Of a stretch of DNA of 64,000 bases, positions 9,241 through 21,230 are shown piece after piece; the first letter of the stretch is position 1; each line of letters opens with the position of its first letter. The DNA is from Siphonodentalium dalli. Taxonomy: Eukaryota > Mollusca > Scaphopoda > Gadilida > Siphonodentaliidae. Where the stretch lies: contig CP136062.1 in the NCBI GenBank assembly GCA_032622095.1, positions 131,147,282 through 131,211,281 on the forward strand. The letters run 5' to 3'. The translations under genes and the position numbers were made by a program. The notes beneath the pieces are model-generated. The model worked only from the letters and a program-made list of their open reading frames with translations. It was not told the DNA's origin and searched no databases.

Positions 9241-12105
9241 GTTTATCTGATGGCTGTTAAATGTCGGATAAATGATGTGGAGGATTTATGTAAATGTTAG
9301 CCCAAACTACATTTCCAAGTAACGATGGTTTTGTTGTTTATTTTGAGCAATAATACCGCATCAGATGAATTCAGCCCAAATATGTTAACAGTTGTCGTGT
9401 AGAACAGTTGCAGTAGGTTAGCGTTATTTAGTATTTGTGGATGTCCCGTAACATGGGGAAAATAGATTACTGCGCTTGAACGAGCATGTGAATTTGTCGT
9501 TTTTAATGTATAGCAATTTGATAATCAATAACAGAGGCATTCTCTGTCAAATACAGTCGCTCTATTTACGGTATTAATTGCGGAACTTTCTAAAGTAAAC
9601 TACGCGTAAACGGGTACATACTGTAAATTATAGAAGGTGTCGGATCGGCCTAATCTCCCCAGGGCCAACTCGCCCCAGTCGATGTGTGCCAATTCGGTAT
9701 ACACTATAAGATGTATCCGAGGCCGAGCCCGACTCGGAATAAAAGTTGTAACCGGGGTGTTATATAGCGTTTGGTCCGTGTGTTTCTCAATGAATATTAT
9801 TGAAATTTGGTGTATATGTCCGGGCTGCGACATGGAATACAACGACGTTTGAATTGTTTTTAAATTTACAAATTTGTTGATTTTATTCATTTGTTTTCGT
9901 TCTGAAACAGACTATAAAGGTGTATAAAAGGTGTGAGCGGACTTGATGTCGCGTTATCTTCTTTGATTTTAAATGGACAAGACTGAAATATAGTGCATAT
10001 GTCCGGGTTATGACATGGACAACATTAACGTTTGAATTGTTCTTAAATTCACAAATTTGTTGATTTTATTCAACTTTTCGTTCTTTCATTCTATAAAGTG
10101 TAAACGGTCGGCCCCATTTAAAAGGTTAAGCGGCTTATGTGCTTAGTGTTATAGGTAATCGGATTAACTAATTGGCGACTCTAAACTATTGTGTTTTGGG
10201 TATTTGAGCTTTTTTGTGAAATAATAATTGAGGACGTGAATACATTTATTTTAAATGATAATAAACACATACAATATAATAACGAACACGAGACATACAT
10301 AATTTATAAACTGTTAACAAAAGATATCAAATTCAATACATGACAAAGATGACTCAGTGAAGTTTATAAAGTGAACATAAAAACATTAAGGTAAGAATCT
10401 TTTTAAGGAATGCAACTTTATTTAATGATAATAAACACATAAATTAAAATAACAAACATGAGACATACATGATTTATAAACTGTTAACAAAATATATCAA
10501 ATTCAATACATGACAAAGATGACTCAGTGAAGTTTATAAAGTGAACATAAAAATATTAAGGTAAGAATCTTTTAAAGCATCACTAAACCGTTTAGCACAG
10601 ACCACAGTCCACTTCACTCATCCGATCATCACCAAACTTCATATTTATCTTGATATTGATCTATCAGATAAGAGCTATCAAATATTTTTTGAATTTCATA
10701 GGAAAAAATGGTCGCCAGCGGCCATATTGCATTTACGTTATATGTTATCGCGTCATGTCGATATCTAGTATTTCTAGATTCATAATTGCTCCATTGACTG
10801 TAACAGATGAAAGTATTCCCCTATTCGGATAGAGTGTCACTGAAACATTATTTTGTCAGACTGTCTGTATAGTCACTGATTATATGTGGCAATAACCTGT
10901 AATAAGATGTAGCACTATTTTATTTTATATTTACATGTAGTGCTGTTTTTATACAACAATTCTAATTCCCCCTAGATCATCATGTGATCGACCATACATC
11001 GCGCGCGAGGACCTGGTTGAATTAAGGGGGGGGGGGGTTATGGATCACTTCTGTCCTCAAGCTAGATTATACTTATGTCATTTAATGGCGTGTTGCTAAC
11101 GTGGAGGGTTAGATATGCTTGAAACACCACCACTCTTCAATTCACACCAAGTTCTCAGCTGTCATGCTCGGATATTAGAACCCATAGCCATGATATATGG
11201 TTTATTGTGTGTATACTAGTAATATAGTTATTTTCAGTACCTTTATATACCAGTACTGTGTATAACAATGCATATAAATGAATCCATGTATACATGTATA
11301 TTGATTCAACGGATTCAGTGGTTTTGTCCATCAGTCTATCAAATTTGCGGGGAAAACATGCATGGCCACCAGCAGTAGTGAGTACACCCTGCTAAATTTC
11401 AAATTTGAATCAATTGGCGCACCCTGCAGCCAGCTTTTATTGGAGAACTTTTTCTCATGTGGATATTTTGGGTCACCGCTATATGTGAGCCATATTTTGT
11501 TCTCATACTTTCCTTGTGAAAACATCACTGCCAGCCGTGATCTTGAATTTTACTATTTTTATGACTAAATAATTTGGTTGACCCTACAGACGACACCCCT
11601 TGTCCGATCGTCACCAGATTCCACAATGATCTTCTGGATAACCAGGGTGAGAGTAATCTAATTTTTCCGAATTTCGTTAAAAAACATGACCACAGGCAGC
11701 AATTTGGTATCTTACTCTTTTGCATGACTGAATTGTTTAGCAACTGTACAGACATATCCCTCATCTGATAGTCACCAAACTTCATATTGATCTTCGGGCT
11801 GACAATTAGATGGGAGCTATCGAATGCTTTGAATTTTTTTTGGAAAACATTGTCGCCAGCAGTCATCTTCTATTTTGGTTTTTATATACATGTATATCTC
11901 TTCATGCGGATAGCCAGTATTACGTAGGTACTTCAACTTTCCGCATTCCTGTCATCATTTGAAATATAAAAATTTACCTGATACATGCACCCTTCAAAAT
12001 TTGTTTCGTCGTATCTATTTTAATGACCCGTATGGTAATATTGATATAGATATATTTGTCAAACATTTCTTTGTACAATATACAGGTATTTAGTTTGTAA
12101 CTAAA
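9241..12105. other. AT-rich DNA separating the two LINE parts
   Basis: No coding similarity recognised. It holds a diverged duplication (about 9796-9905 and 9980-10100, both with ATATGTCCGGGYT...GACATGG and TTTGAATTGTT), the 170-bp tandem repeat at 10251-10575, an 11-base G tract at about 11028-11038, and three loosely related blocks with the phrase TCCGATCRTCACCARAYTYC (about 10619, 11601 and 11763). It most likely arrived inside the LINE in one or more insertions, because LINE coding sequence resumes in order at 12211. I could not define clean ends or a target duplication. Confidence 0.5.
10251..10575. repeat. 170-bp tandem duplication
   Basis: 10251-10405 recurs at 10421-10575 (TTTAATGATAATAAACACAT ... 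ACATTAAGGTAAGAATCTTT) with a period of exactly 170 and few differences. AT-rich, non-coding. Confidence 0.92.
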
Positions 12106-12210
12106 TCTAGAAATATATAATAGTAGCTGGTGGACCCGACTTCGTCCGGGATGTTCCCCTCTGATTTTCGGAGAATTGCGCGATTTAACCTTGAATTGAC
12201 CATTTTAAAG
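12106..12210. repeat. Fragment of A-family repeat
   Basis: AAATATATAATAG followed by GGTGGACCCGACTTCGTCCG and later ACCTTGAATTGACCATTTTA reproduces the junction and first part of an A unit 4.5 kb from the array. This shows the family is interspersed as well as tandem. It ends where LINE coding resumes. Confidence 0.7.
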
Positions 12211-13224
12211 GTAACTCAGGGTTACACGCTAACGGCATTACCCCATTAAGCTCATCGCTACTGTGCAAATCTATTGTATTACCAAGAGCCTTGTTCGGTA
12301 TATACGGAACTCTTGTTAAACTTATCTGATAGCGACATGCTTAAACTTGAGAGAGGTCATCGTTTTTGTATTAAAAATATTCAGGGCTTCAGCTCACGGA
12401 CCCGTACCGATATTGCTCTTGGGTTACTGGGAATACATCCGCTAGAATTTTATATCAACCAGCGAAAATTAACTTTGTTTTCATCATTGTGCAATGTAAT
12501 ACCTGGTAAAACCTCAAAAGCTGTATTCATCCATAGGATGTATGAAAACATCTTGCGCACATCTATACCACATAATTACTTTGGTGATATACACAATTTG
12601 TTGGACAGATATAAACTCACAGAATATTTAGATGAATTTTCACACAACATGTGTTTTCCTAGCAAAATATTATGGAAGAATACAACACCAAATTGCGCCG
12701 ACACACTATGCATCAGAGTGGTCTCAACGTATTCGCAACGATCAGAGTTTTCTCGCTTCCAAAAACTTCATCCAGAGTTACGTGTCGGCGACATTTGGAA
12801 GATATGTAAATGTGACCCAGAAAACAGTTCCAAAAATCTTATTGTATCTAAATTAATCAGTCAAACAAAACAACAAGAACAGACTCCGTGTGTCAATTGT
12901 GAGAAATTGACAAATGATGTGGTTCTGCACGCTACAATAGAATGCAATGTTATGTCTGCTGTTAGAAATGAATTTGAGTATGACATCATGAATACATTTG
13001 GAATTAATTTGTATTTACTATATGATTCACTATCACCTGAAGACAAATTGTGTACATTACTCGGTCGCTTGCCTGACTCTGATGATGTTCATGTAATATT
13101 TGACGGGCCTGATTGCAGTAAATTCTTGTTTAAATATGCTATCAAATTATGGCATACATACCACTTGTTTGCTGGCCTAAATGTTATCATGCAAACCCAT
13201 CTTTCTAAGGTATACTTAATATAG
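12211..13224 (+). pseudogene. Non-LTR retrotransposon, C-terminal part
   Basis: Reading frame one gives GLHANGITPLSSSLLCKSIVLPRALFG (12223-12303), the LINE block that normally follows the thumb region. It then shifts frame into 316 open codons (12274-13224) beginning around SDSDMLKLERGHRFCIKNIQG. Near the end is the zinc-ribbon-like signature CVNC...HATIEC (about 12889-12950) typical of the extreme C terminus of CR1/jockey-like elements. The order and strand match the RT fragment at 8165-9240, so I infer one element split by later DNA. The long open stretch suggests this half decayed less than the 5' half, or that the frames were joined only once by a shift near 12300. Confidence 0.8.
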
Positions 13225-13575
13225 CTACACAATAAGTATCAACATAACATCTATGATATACGGCAATTACTGTATTGCCGTTTCGATTGTAATACAGTGT
13301 AACGTTTTGTGTCCATTCTGGGAAGTCCTTTTTTATGTTGTAATTATTTAAGGAAGTACAGATAGTTTCACGCATATATATAATTGTATGTGTGTATGTA
13401 TGCATAATTGTTGTTATATATTGGGTGTGATGATTGTTTTTCAGTATTTAATGTTTGCATATGTATTTTCAAATATTTGGACCGGAGCGTTCTCATTTGT
13501 ACATAGTGTATTATATGTTTTCTCATGTACCAAATTACCAATTGGCTGGGAATAAAGCATTACTTACTTACTTAC
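13225..13575 (+). mobile_element. LINE 3' untranslated end with ACTT tail
   Basis: Follows the stop of the C-terminal fragment, contains AATAAA at 13551 and ends in TTACTTACTTACTTAC (13560-13575), a short tandem tail of the kind that terminates CR1/L2-like elements. Confidence 0.7.
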
Positions 13576-13771
13576 AAGTGTTGGTGGTATATATCCAGGG
13601 TTGAGTACGATTGTGTCCAATGTTCTTCACCTTAAACGTGCCTGGATTCCAGAGAGTAAATACTTCCGTTAACCCTTGTACATATGTTCCGTGATGTTTC
13701 TTATATATGTTTGCATTATTTGTACTATGTATTTATATACTTATATCTACATTATATATGGAGGATAAATA

Positions 13772-13772
13772 A

Positions 13773-13831
<59 letters not shown>
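13772..13831. repeat. (AT)n microsatellite
   Basis: About 30 AT dinucleotides, immediately after GGAGGATAAATAAAG, a phrase that also precedes an AT tract at 43989. Confidence 0.97.
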
Positions 13832-13837
<6 letters not shown>

Positions 13838-13855
13838 AATGCGCATATTTTTTTG

Positions 13856-14420
13856 ATTGGGTGAGATTCGAACCCTGGCCCATAACGGCGAGCGCGCCTT
13901 GCGACTCAAAGTCCGACGTCAATACCACACGGCCACCGAAGCTACCCATAAAATGAAGCTCAAATGGCCGCTGTATTCCTATGTCGCAATTAAGACACTA
14001 TATGCACATTTTAAGGTCTCTAACTACATTGTGTATATATAGCAGATATGGCACAGTAGCATGTTATATATACGTCTCGGAGACATGCCGAGCGTTGCTC
14101 TTTGAACATGTCTGGGACTACACAACACACAATGCGCCTATTTTTTAGAAGCAAGTGTAATTTTGAGCCAGTGCTTTTCCCCTTTTTTTTTGGTCCGACG
14201 TCAATACCACACGGCCGCCGAATGACCCATAAAAGGAAGCTCAAATGGCCGCTGTATTCCGACGTCGCACTTATGACACTATATGCACATTTTAAGGTCT
14301 CTATAGTGTATATATATATATATATATAGCAAATATGGCATGCACAGTAGCATGTTATATATACGTCTCGGAGATATGCCGAGCGTTGCTCTTTGAACAT
14401 GGCTGGGACTATACAACTGA
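13856..14420 (-). repeat. tRNA-like repeat modules, two copies
   Basis: On the minus strand 13940-13861 gives GGTGGCCGTGTGG, then a GC-rich middle, then GGTTCGAATCTC, the A- and B-box order of a tRNA-derived repeat. The flanking block GCAGATATGGCACAGTAGCA ... GTCTCGGAGACATGCCGAGC at 14041-14112 is repeated at 14329-14402. A second, partial tRNA-like copy (ACGTCAATACCACACGGCCG) is at 14198-14220. The GTCTCGGAGAC core is nearly self-complementary. Compare the inverted copy at 7651. Confidence 0.65.
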
Positions 14421-15794
14421 GAGTATTATGTTTGGAAGAAAGGATAGCAACTCAAATCATGAGGTCTGGTATAAATGTCATTCTAAAACGCAATGGTGTA
14501 CCGTCTCAACATCACCGCGTGCACAATACTATAGGAATCGGACAATGGTAGTACATGATACGGGTGTGAATATGAATTCGAATATGTGATTCGTTATAGT
14601 GATGTGAAACACTCTGGTAGGGTGATCAAATAGAACTTGAGAATAATCTTGCTGAAAGTACATATTTTTTACGAATATTAATCCAAATTGACAACACATA
14701 CCGTCATTCTAAAGTAGTAAGTAAATTCAGTAACTCTCGATGGCGAAATCAATTGTGTTAGTTTATCGCCAAAAGTTGCGTCCCGAATCGAAATGTAAAT
14801 ATTTACAATTGAGCGTAGTTCAGACGACATTTTCTATGGAGTGGTATGGTCGATTTCTTTGAAATGTTCGGCGATTTTAGTAGAATGCTACATTCCCCAG
14901 GTTGATATACCTCATGAGTACTAACTTATCAGTTTCACACACCGGAACAAGTCCATAATATGTCTTTAAACTTGCCCAGAGTGGTGCATTTTTTCTCGCG
15001 TTCTGGCTGTCTATTACAATCGCTTATTGTAGAAGGTATAGCACTATATTTATAAATATCCTTTGGTATATAGTCGTATTGCATGATGTCTAAGATTGTA
15101 ACTTGGCTGAATTTCAGAGTGATATATACAGTTTCGTAGGTACGCAGGGGCTGTTTTATTAAATATTTTGTTGAATTGTATAAGCGTTTGTTTAGTTCCC
15201 CGTGCAGATGCCAGGGTCTTCCAATTTAGCAGTATCCGAAAGTATGCTCCCTTTAGTGATGCTGTTCGTCGTTAAGTAACCTGGTAACGGGCCTCACCAA
15301 AAACCGCTTCAATCCATGAACAATATTTCTTGTCCTAATCTGTATTTCGCCGGGGCCAAAATATAGACTTGAACAGGAAATAATTCCAATACTCGGCCAG
15401 ATGATGTGTCCAGAATCAGAGACAGAGTTGAAATGATGACTAGTTTCTCTATTAAAGACATATTACAAAACTGGTGTGTTGAGAGGTATAATAATAGTTT
15501 GGTTTGTTCTGTGGGTCTGGTTCATTTCCGATATGTCTGTTGTTTCTATGAAATCAGAACCATTTATTTTTAAAATCATGTAGCCTTTGCATGGTGTGAG
15601 GGTGAAGTTCTGATATATATATATGTCATTATATCCTTCCTTCAATTATAGATCTAATAGAATTGGGATCCAATGGGAATTGTTGAACATTTAGCAAAGA
15701 ATATTACACATTTAAGGCAGTGGTGGAATAACGGACTGAACTCGCTCGAGTGTTATTTCGCAGGAGTGAGGTCAACAAAATTTACAAAGAAATC
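14421..15794. other. Unassigned AT-rich sequence
   Basis: I find no coding similarity, tandem repeat or inverted repeat of note here. Short open frames are interrupted and have no recognisable motif. A single-exon host fragment cannot be excluded. Confidence 0.5.
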
Positions 15795-16195
15795 GGGGGG
15801 GGGGGGGGGTCGGAAAATATTTTCAGGCACGTATGCTGATTTTTACCTTTCGACCCTTGTTGGGACCCACCCACCCCCGCGTCCAAAATGTTTTCCGTTT
15901 TCGGCAGTTTTTTCCGACCATTTTTGGACACCCACCCCCTTTTAACACTAAAACAAAGATTTGCGGGGGGGGGGGGGGGAATTCACTGTAAACAGCTGTA
16001 TATGAATGTCTGTGCATACTATTTGTCATGGATGTTAACATTGACATGTAAATAGGAACGAGCCATTTTGGGGTCATTCGGCCAATAAAACATGGCTGCC
16101 AGCGGCCATCTTGGATTTCAAAATTTGCAACAAAATACAACACGATAACTACCTGCAGTCAGTTTATCAGTTAGAATTACATTATTTCTCGTATT
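15795..16195 (-). mobile_element. Truncated inverted copy of the 506-bp poly-G-tipped element
   Basis: Begins with a run of about 15 G and proceeds through CGGAAAATATTTTCAGGCAC, CATGGCTGCCAGCGGCCATC and ATTACATTATTTCTC. This matches in reverse complement the element at 19658-20163. It lacks that element's first 120 bp or so (19658-19780) and stops just before the left tip of the giant palindrome. Confidence 0.85.
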
Positions 16196-16208
16196 CTAAG
16201 GTGTTTTA

Positions 16209-16440
16209 GGGCCACTTCCTAATGGCGCTTTCGGCGCGCGCCAAAAGCGACAAAAAGTGCGCCATTAGTAACGCGCCACAAGCGACAAAATGTGCGATGT
16301 AATGGCGCACCTTTTGTCGCTTTCGGCGCGTGCCGAAAGCGACAAAAAGTGCGCCATTAGCGCATATTTCGGTGCGCACCGAAAGCGACACAAGCGACGA
16401 AATGTGCGACTAATGGCGCATGTTTTGGCGCTCGTGTCAC
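16209..16440. repeat. GC-rich tip repeats of the palindrome (left)
   Basis: Alternating phrases TTTCGGCGCGCGCC, AAAGCGACAAAAAGTGCGCC and ATGGCGCA in both orientations give a stretch capable of extensive self-pairing. The mirror copy is at 30360-30501, and a related free-standing block is at 49370-49870. Confidence 0.85.
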
Positions 16441-16912
16441 AAAAATTGGGTATCGCCAGGGGCTTGCTTCACTCATAATTGATGTACCAGTACTTGGCCC
16501 AAACACACCTATTTTCACGTTATCAGCATCCATGTCCCATGAATGTGTGTCTCCATCCCGGATCTCTAGATAGTATATTTGATTAACTGGACATCTCCTG
16601 CACATATATATAATTATACATATCCACGGTCATAAAAAGGGAATTAGGGGTCCCTGGGGGCTTGCTTCCTCATATGGTTTACTTATTGACTTTAAATTTA
16701 GTTTTAAAAAAACCCTATTTTCATGTCATCAGCATCTCTGCCCCACGAATGTGTGTCTCCACCCCGGAGTTCTAGTAACTTTTAGTAAGGGGATATCTCC
16801 TACACAGATATATAGCATTTCCATGGTCATAAAAATGGAATTATGAGTTATTGGTGGACTGCTTCCCGCATATGATTGGCCTATATAGACTCGAAATTTG
16901 ATAAAAAAAACA

Positions 16913-18422
16913 CCAGACTAATGGAATATTTTGAGATGCATGAAATACTGAATGAGGAACAAAATGGTTTTTAGACCTGGGAGGTCGTTTTTGGACAATA
17001 TTTTTATGCTGTCGAGTCTTATAAATGGGAAGAAACAGTTATTCACAACATTGATTGACTTCCGTAAAGCGTTTGACCGTGTTGACAGTGACATGTTACT
17101 GTTTAAGCTACTTAAATGTGGTGTTGATGGTAATATGTACCAATCAATAAGAAGTATGTATCAGAGCACTTACTCACGCGTACGCATAAATGGACTCATA
17201 TCTGACACATTTGCTTGCAACTTTGGGGTGAAACAGGGTGACAGTATTTCCAGAACGCTCTTTAATTTGTATGTTAATGATCTTATTCATGAACTTAAAG
17301 ATCTAAACATATGGGTTGATTTAGGTGAACATACGATTTTCTCACTTGCTTATGCCGATGATTTTGTTTTGGTAACCGAGAATGAAACTGATATGCAGGT
17401 TATGTTAAAGACAGTCGAAAATTGGTGCTGTAAATGGCGCACGACTATCAATACAGATAAAACTAAACTGGTTCATCTCAGACGTAAATCTGCAGATTTG
17501 ACACCTTATACATTTGTTTTTAATAATAGTGTTATACAAATTGAACAAAAATACAAGTATCTTGGGATAATTTTTCATGAAAATGGAGATTTCGGCATTA
17601 CTGCAGATACTCTGGCAGTCGGCAGGTAGAGCTTATGGGGCAGTAATATAAAAAATCCACACATATAAAGACATTTTTAAGACAGTTTTAAGACATATGA
17701 AAAACTCTTTCTTAACTGTGTAAGTCCGATATTGGACTATGCTTCAGCGGTTTGGGTCTATAAGAAATATCATTGTATAGATCTGATTCAATATAGGGCT
17801 TTCAGGTGTACATTGGTTTTGTTCGCTTTTGGCTATAGATGGTGACATTGGTATTGAAACAAGCAGAATGCGACGTTGGGCGAACATGGCTAGACTTTGG
17901 AATCATTTAATAAAACTACCTGACAATAGACTTGTGAAAATTGTTTTTCTATGGGATTTGATGGAAAACTCAAATGGTTAGAGTGCATCATTTGGTAAAA
18001 TACTTGCTAATGTAAACATGACACAAAATTTTGAATATCTACAAACATGTTGTTTGAATGTTATTCAACACAGACTCTCACGAGAACAAGAGGAAACCTG
18101 GCTACACAATTTAAACTATGTCCCGAAATTATGCACATACAAATTTTAAAAAATGACTTATGCAACTGAGAAATATGTAGCTATGATTTTACACAAATCA
18201 CATCGTTCCATTTTGGCACAATTCCGATGTGCCATACTCCCTTTAATGGGTCGAAACTGGACGTTTCAAGAACGAGAAACTCCATGAACGTATTTGCGTC
18301 ATATGTAACTTGAACGAGGTTGAAGATGAAACTCACTTTCTCTTGCGTTGCCCTCATTATCACGACCTCAGGGTATTACTATTAAAATCTGTACCCAAAA
18401 TAATCTCTGAATTGGTATCGGA
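16913..18422 (+). mobile_element. 5'-truncated LINE inserted in left palindrome arm
   Basis: The arm-matching sequence stops at about 16912 (ATTTGATAAAAAAAACACC) and resumes at about 18423 (AGGATGTCCCGCACAGATAT). Between them is only LINE: RT core, then a C-terminal zinc-ribbon-like segment at about 18280-18365 whose frame reads RICVICNLNEVEDETHFLLRC. The matching right arm (about 29830-29940) has uninterrupted brick sequence with some extra bases, so a small deletion accompanied insertion. No clear target duplication was seen. Confidence 0.8.
16952..17629 (+). pseudogene. Non-LTR retrotransposon reverse transcriptase core
   Basis: An open frame of 225 codons contains a nearly complete RT palm: LIDFRKAFD (residues 34-42, motif A), GVKQGDSIS (92-100, motif B), LAYADDFVL (132-140, motif C with both catalytic aspartates), CKWRTTINTDKTK (motif D region) and YKYLGIIF (motif E). 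The SISRTLF block has R where most relatives have P. The fingers domain and endonuclease are absent, so the copy is 5'-truncated. Downstream to about 18390 the frame is broken but still readable in pieces (SPILDYASAVW near 17730). It lies inside the left arm of the giant palindrome and is missing from the right arm, so it inserted after the arms formed. Confidence 0.9.
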
Positions 18423-19657
18423 AGGATGTCCCGCACAGATATATACAATTTAGATGGTCATAGGAAGGTAATTATGGGTCCATGTGGGCTTACTTCCCTC
18501 ATATGGTGTACTTATTGACTTAAACTTGGGCAAACCCCCCTATTTTCATATCATCAGCATCCATGCCCCATTAATGTCTCTCCACCCTGGAGCTCTATAT
18601 ACTGTATTTGATTAAAGGGGCATCTCCTGCACAGATACATACAATATCAATGGTCATACAAATGGAATTAGGGGTCCCAGGAGGCTTTCTTCCTCATATG
18701 GTGTACTAATTGACTAAACATTGGGTTTAAAAAACTCATATTTTCATATAATCAGCATCCTTGCCCCACGAATGAGTGTCTCCAACCCGGAGCTCTAGTA
18801 TATTTAAGTAAAGTGACATCTCCTGCACAGATCTGTACCATAAAATGGCATTTAGGGGTTACTCTGGGCTTGCTGCTTCCCTCATATGGTTGGCCTATAT
18901 CGACTCGAAAATTGAAGAAAACCCCTCTTTCCATATATATGCATATTATCAACATCCCGGTCCCAATAATTGATGTCTCAATCCCGGATTGCTACTATTT
19001 TTGTTATTAAAGTGACATAAAGTTCACATACCTACACCATTTCTAATGTCATAAAAAGGGAATTAGCGGTCGCTAGGGGCTTTATTCCCTCATGGGGTGT
19101 ATGCGCATAATTAAATAGATAAAATATTCAAATATGTTAATATTGGACTTATTTGAATCTGAACTAAGCCCTCAAAGGACGTAAACACGTTATTCCGTTG
19201 GATGGCTCCGTCCACAATGAAACCCAGTATTAAAACCGTTCATAATTATGGTAGGCCGTGAGTTGGTTTATTCGTGTTATTTTCTAGTCTGTTTTCTTAA
19301 AAATAAGCATAATACGTGCTTACTTTATAAATAAATATTTCCAAATGGGGCTGTTTTAATAACCAGAGTTTAGGTCCATATATAGAGTGTATTTGAGTTA
19401 TGAAATAACGCCAATATGAATTGATCTCGCGCAAATAAAAAAAAGCCGAATTGCATGTGGTTATTTTCTAGAGAAAAGGCTTGATTTTACAGCCTGTTCT
19501 TGTGAAAAGAAGTACATTACGTGATTATTTTGAATGTTGCGTTTTAGGCCCAAATATAGAGTATTTGAGAAAAAGACGCTCATAAGGATGTAAAACGCAG
19601 CGTTCAATATAAGCACGATATGGGCTTATTTCAATACGAAATAAGCCCATATTGGCA

Positions 19658-20163
19658 GGGGGGTGGGTGGTCAAAGCCACCAACAAGCAATTTTTTCCGC
19701 AACTAAAAAAAAAAATTCTGCTTGTTTTTTAAGTGTTTTGGCAATGAGTTGGGCTTCAAAACCACTTTGAATGAGAGAAATAATGTAATTCTAACTGGTA
19801 AACTGACTGCAGACAGTTATCGTGTTGTATTTGGTTGCAAATTTTGAAATCCAAGATGGCCGCTGGCAGCCATGTTTTTTTTGGCCGAATGACTTCAAAA
19901 TGACTCATTCCTATTTACATGTCCATGTTAACATCCATGATAAATAGTATGCACAGAAATTCATATACAGCTGTTTACAGTGAATTCCCCCCCGCAAATC
20001 TCTGTTTTAGTGTTAAAGGGGGGGGGGGGGGTGTCAAAAATGGTCGGAAAAAACTGCCGTAAACGGAACAAAAATTGGCGGTGGGGGTGGGTGGGTACAA
20101 AAAATGATCGAAAGGGAAAAAATGCCATACGTGCCTGAAATTTGTTTCCGACCCCCCCCCCTG
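19658..20163. mobile_element. 506-bp non-autonomous element with poly-G tips
   Basis: Flanked by ATATTGGCA on both sides (19649-19657 and 20164-20172). The right palindrome arm shows the empty site, which on the complementary strand reads CCCCATATTGGCACTAT (28608-28624). Tips are CAGGGGGG and CCCCCCTG if the CA is counted in the element. That would leave a 7-bp duplication, so the duplication length is 7-9 bp depending on where the end is drawn. CAGGG tips and about 8-bp duplications recall hAT elements; this is a tentative link. Non-coding. Confidence 0.8.
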
Positions 20164-20790
20164 ATATTGGCACTATTTGTTCTACATCAATATGAGAACG
20201 TATGTGAAATTGGCACGATGATATGTTAGGAATTTTAGATGGACTGGCGGAACAATAAGAATGCACAATCATTATGTGTCTGCTCTCTAACATGTGTTTT
20301 CACTATGGCCCGCGCCAGAAAACGAAATAATGGGTATTAGTTCATTACCTGCTTACTTTAGAATCAAATAATCACATTATGTAGCCATTTCAAAATTATA
20401 GGTCGATTATGTGCGTATTTGCGCGAGGATATGTTGGGTTATTTGTCTACAAAGGCGATTTAGCAACTGACTTATGATAAATGATTGAACAGCTATGGTC
20501 ATATATGACTTAGTTTGGGATTTTTGATGAACTAGTGATGGCACAAGAAAAATCCACAAGGAGAGCTTCGTGGCTGCTATGGTTCCGAGTAAAAGTGCGC
20601 TTATGCAACGAAAAATTGCAGTTTCCCCCAGAATTTTGACCCAACGAACGACTTACGACCAATGTTTTAGACAGCTGGACGGGCACACATAATATTGTTT
20701 GTAATTTTCAACACATTTTCGTACAAATGGGTTCACATTGGACCGAATTAATCACATAGGTTTATCTTGAACTTAAAGATGAAGAAAAGA

Positions 20791-21230
20791 CGGATTCGTC
20801 ATCTCAAGTTTAGCCTCGATAAAGCTGGTTTAGCTGGACCGTCGAATTAGATCGTTTAGTTGCCGGTTTAAGCTTATAAAACGCAAACACAATATTGAAA
20901 TTGACAAAAACTTATCCCCATACGCTTTATATGTGTGACTGCTTCTCGCTTATAAATTTCCAATCAAAATATGACCGCTGTCGTAATTATTGATTTTCGC
21001 AATCAATAAAACGAGGCGGTCCGCATTAGGAAAGTACGTTTAATTATCTCGACGAAACAGAGACACTACTGCTAAACCACTGGTCTAGCTGGACCAGGTT
21101 TAAACCAGAGATGACGAATGTGTCACTTAGACCTGCGGTCTCGGGTTTAAACCACGGATTTTGCTGACTCACGGCGGTTTAAACCTAGAGGTTTACGTAG
21201 ACCAGGTTTAAACCTGAGATGACGAATCCG
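20791..21230. mobile_element. 440-bp inverted-repeat element with GTTTAAACC motifs
   Basis: Tips CGGATTCGTCATCTCAAGTT at 20791 and the reverse complement of CGGATTCGTCATCTCAGGTT ending at 21230. The interior carries several GTTTAAACC and CTGGACCAGG motifs. The right arm lacks it between the sequences matching 20780 and 21233, although that arm has about 100 bp of other sequence there. I see no clean target duplication. Confidence 0.7.

Larger units (their letters stand above)
16440..19110. repeat. About 190-bp bricks in the left arm
   Basis: Repeated phrase order: GCTTGCTTCCTCATATGG, then TATTTTCATATCATCAGCAT, CCATGAATGTGTGTCTCC, GGAGCTCTAGTA, then ACATCTCCTGCACAGATAT and AATGGAATTAGGGGTCC. 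It occurs at about 16450, 16640, 16830, 18470, 18660, 18850 and 19060, broken by the LINE at 16913-18422. The right arm has the matching series at about 29200-30350. Confidence 0.85.

Noticed and set aside
11028-11038. G tracts (also 15795, 15965, 20019, 46117, 55625, 61621) as G-quadruplex regulatory sites
   Set aside because: Most lie at ends or inside repeat elements, single uninterrupted runs are prone to length error, and there is no nearby gene.
13861-13940. Functional tRNA gene on the minus strand
   Set aside because: A and B boxes are present but the acceptor and T stems do not pair properly, and copies occur with other repeat blocks.
16206-16211. TTAGGG at the left tip (and CCCTAA at the right) as telomeric sequence
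   Set aside because: A single hexamer formed by the TA flank plus the GGG tip; no tandem telomere repeat.
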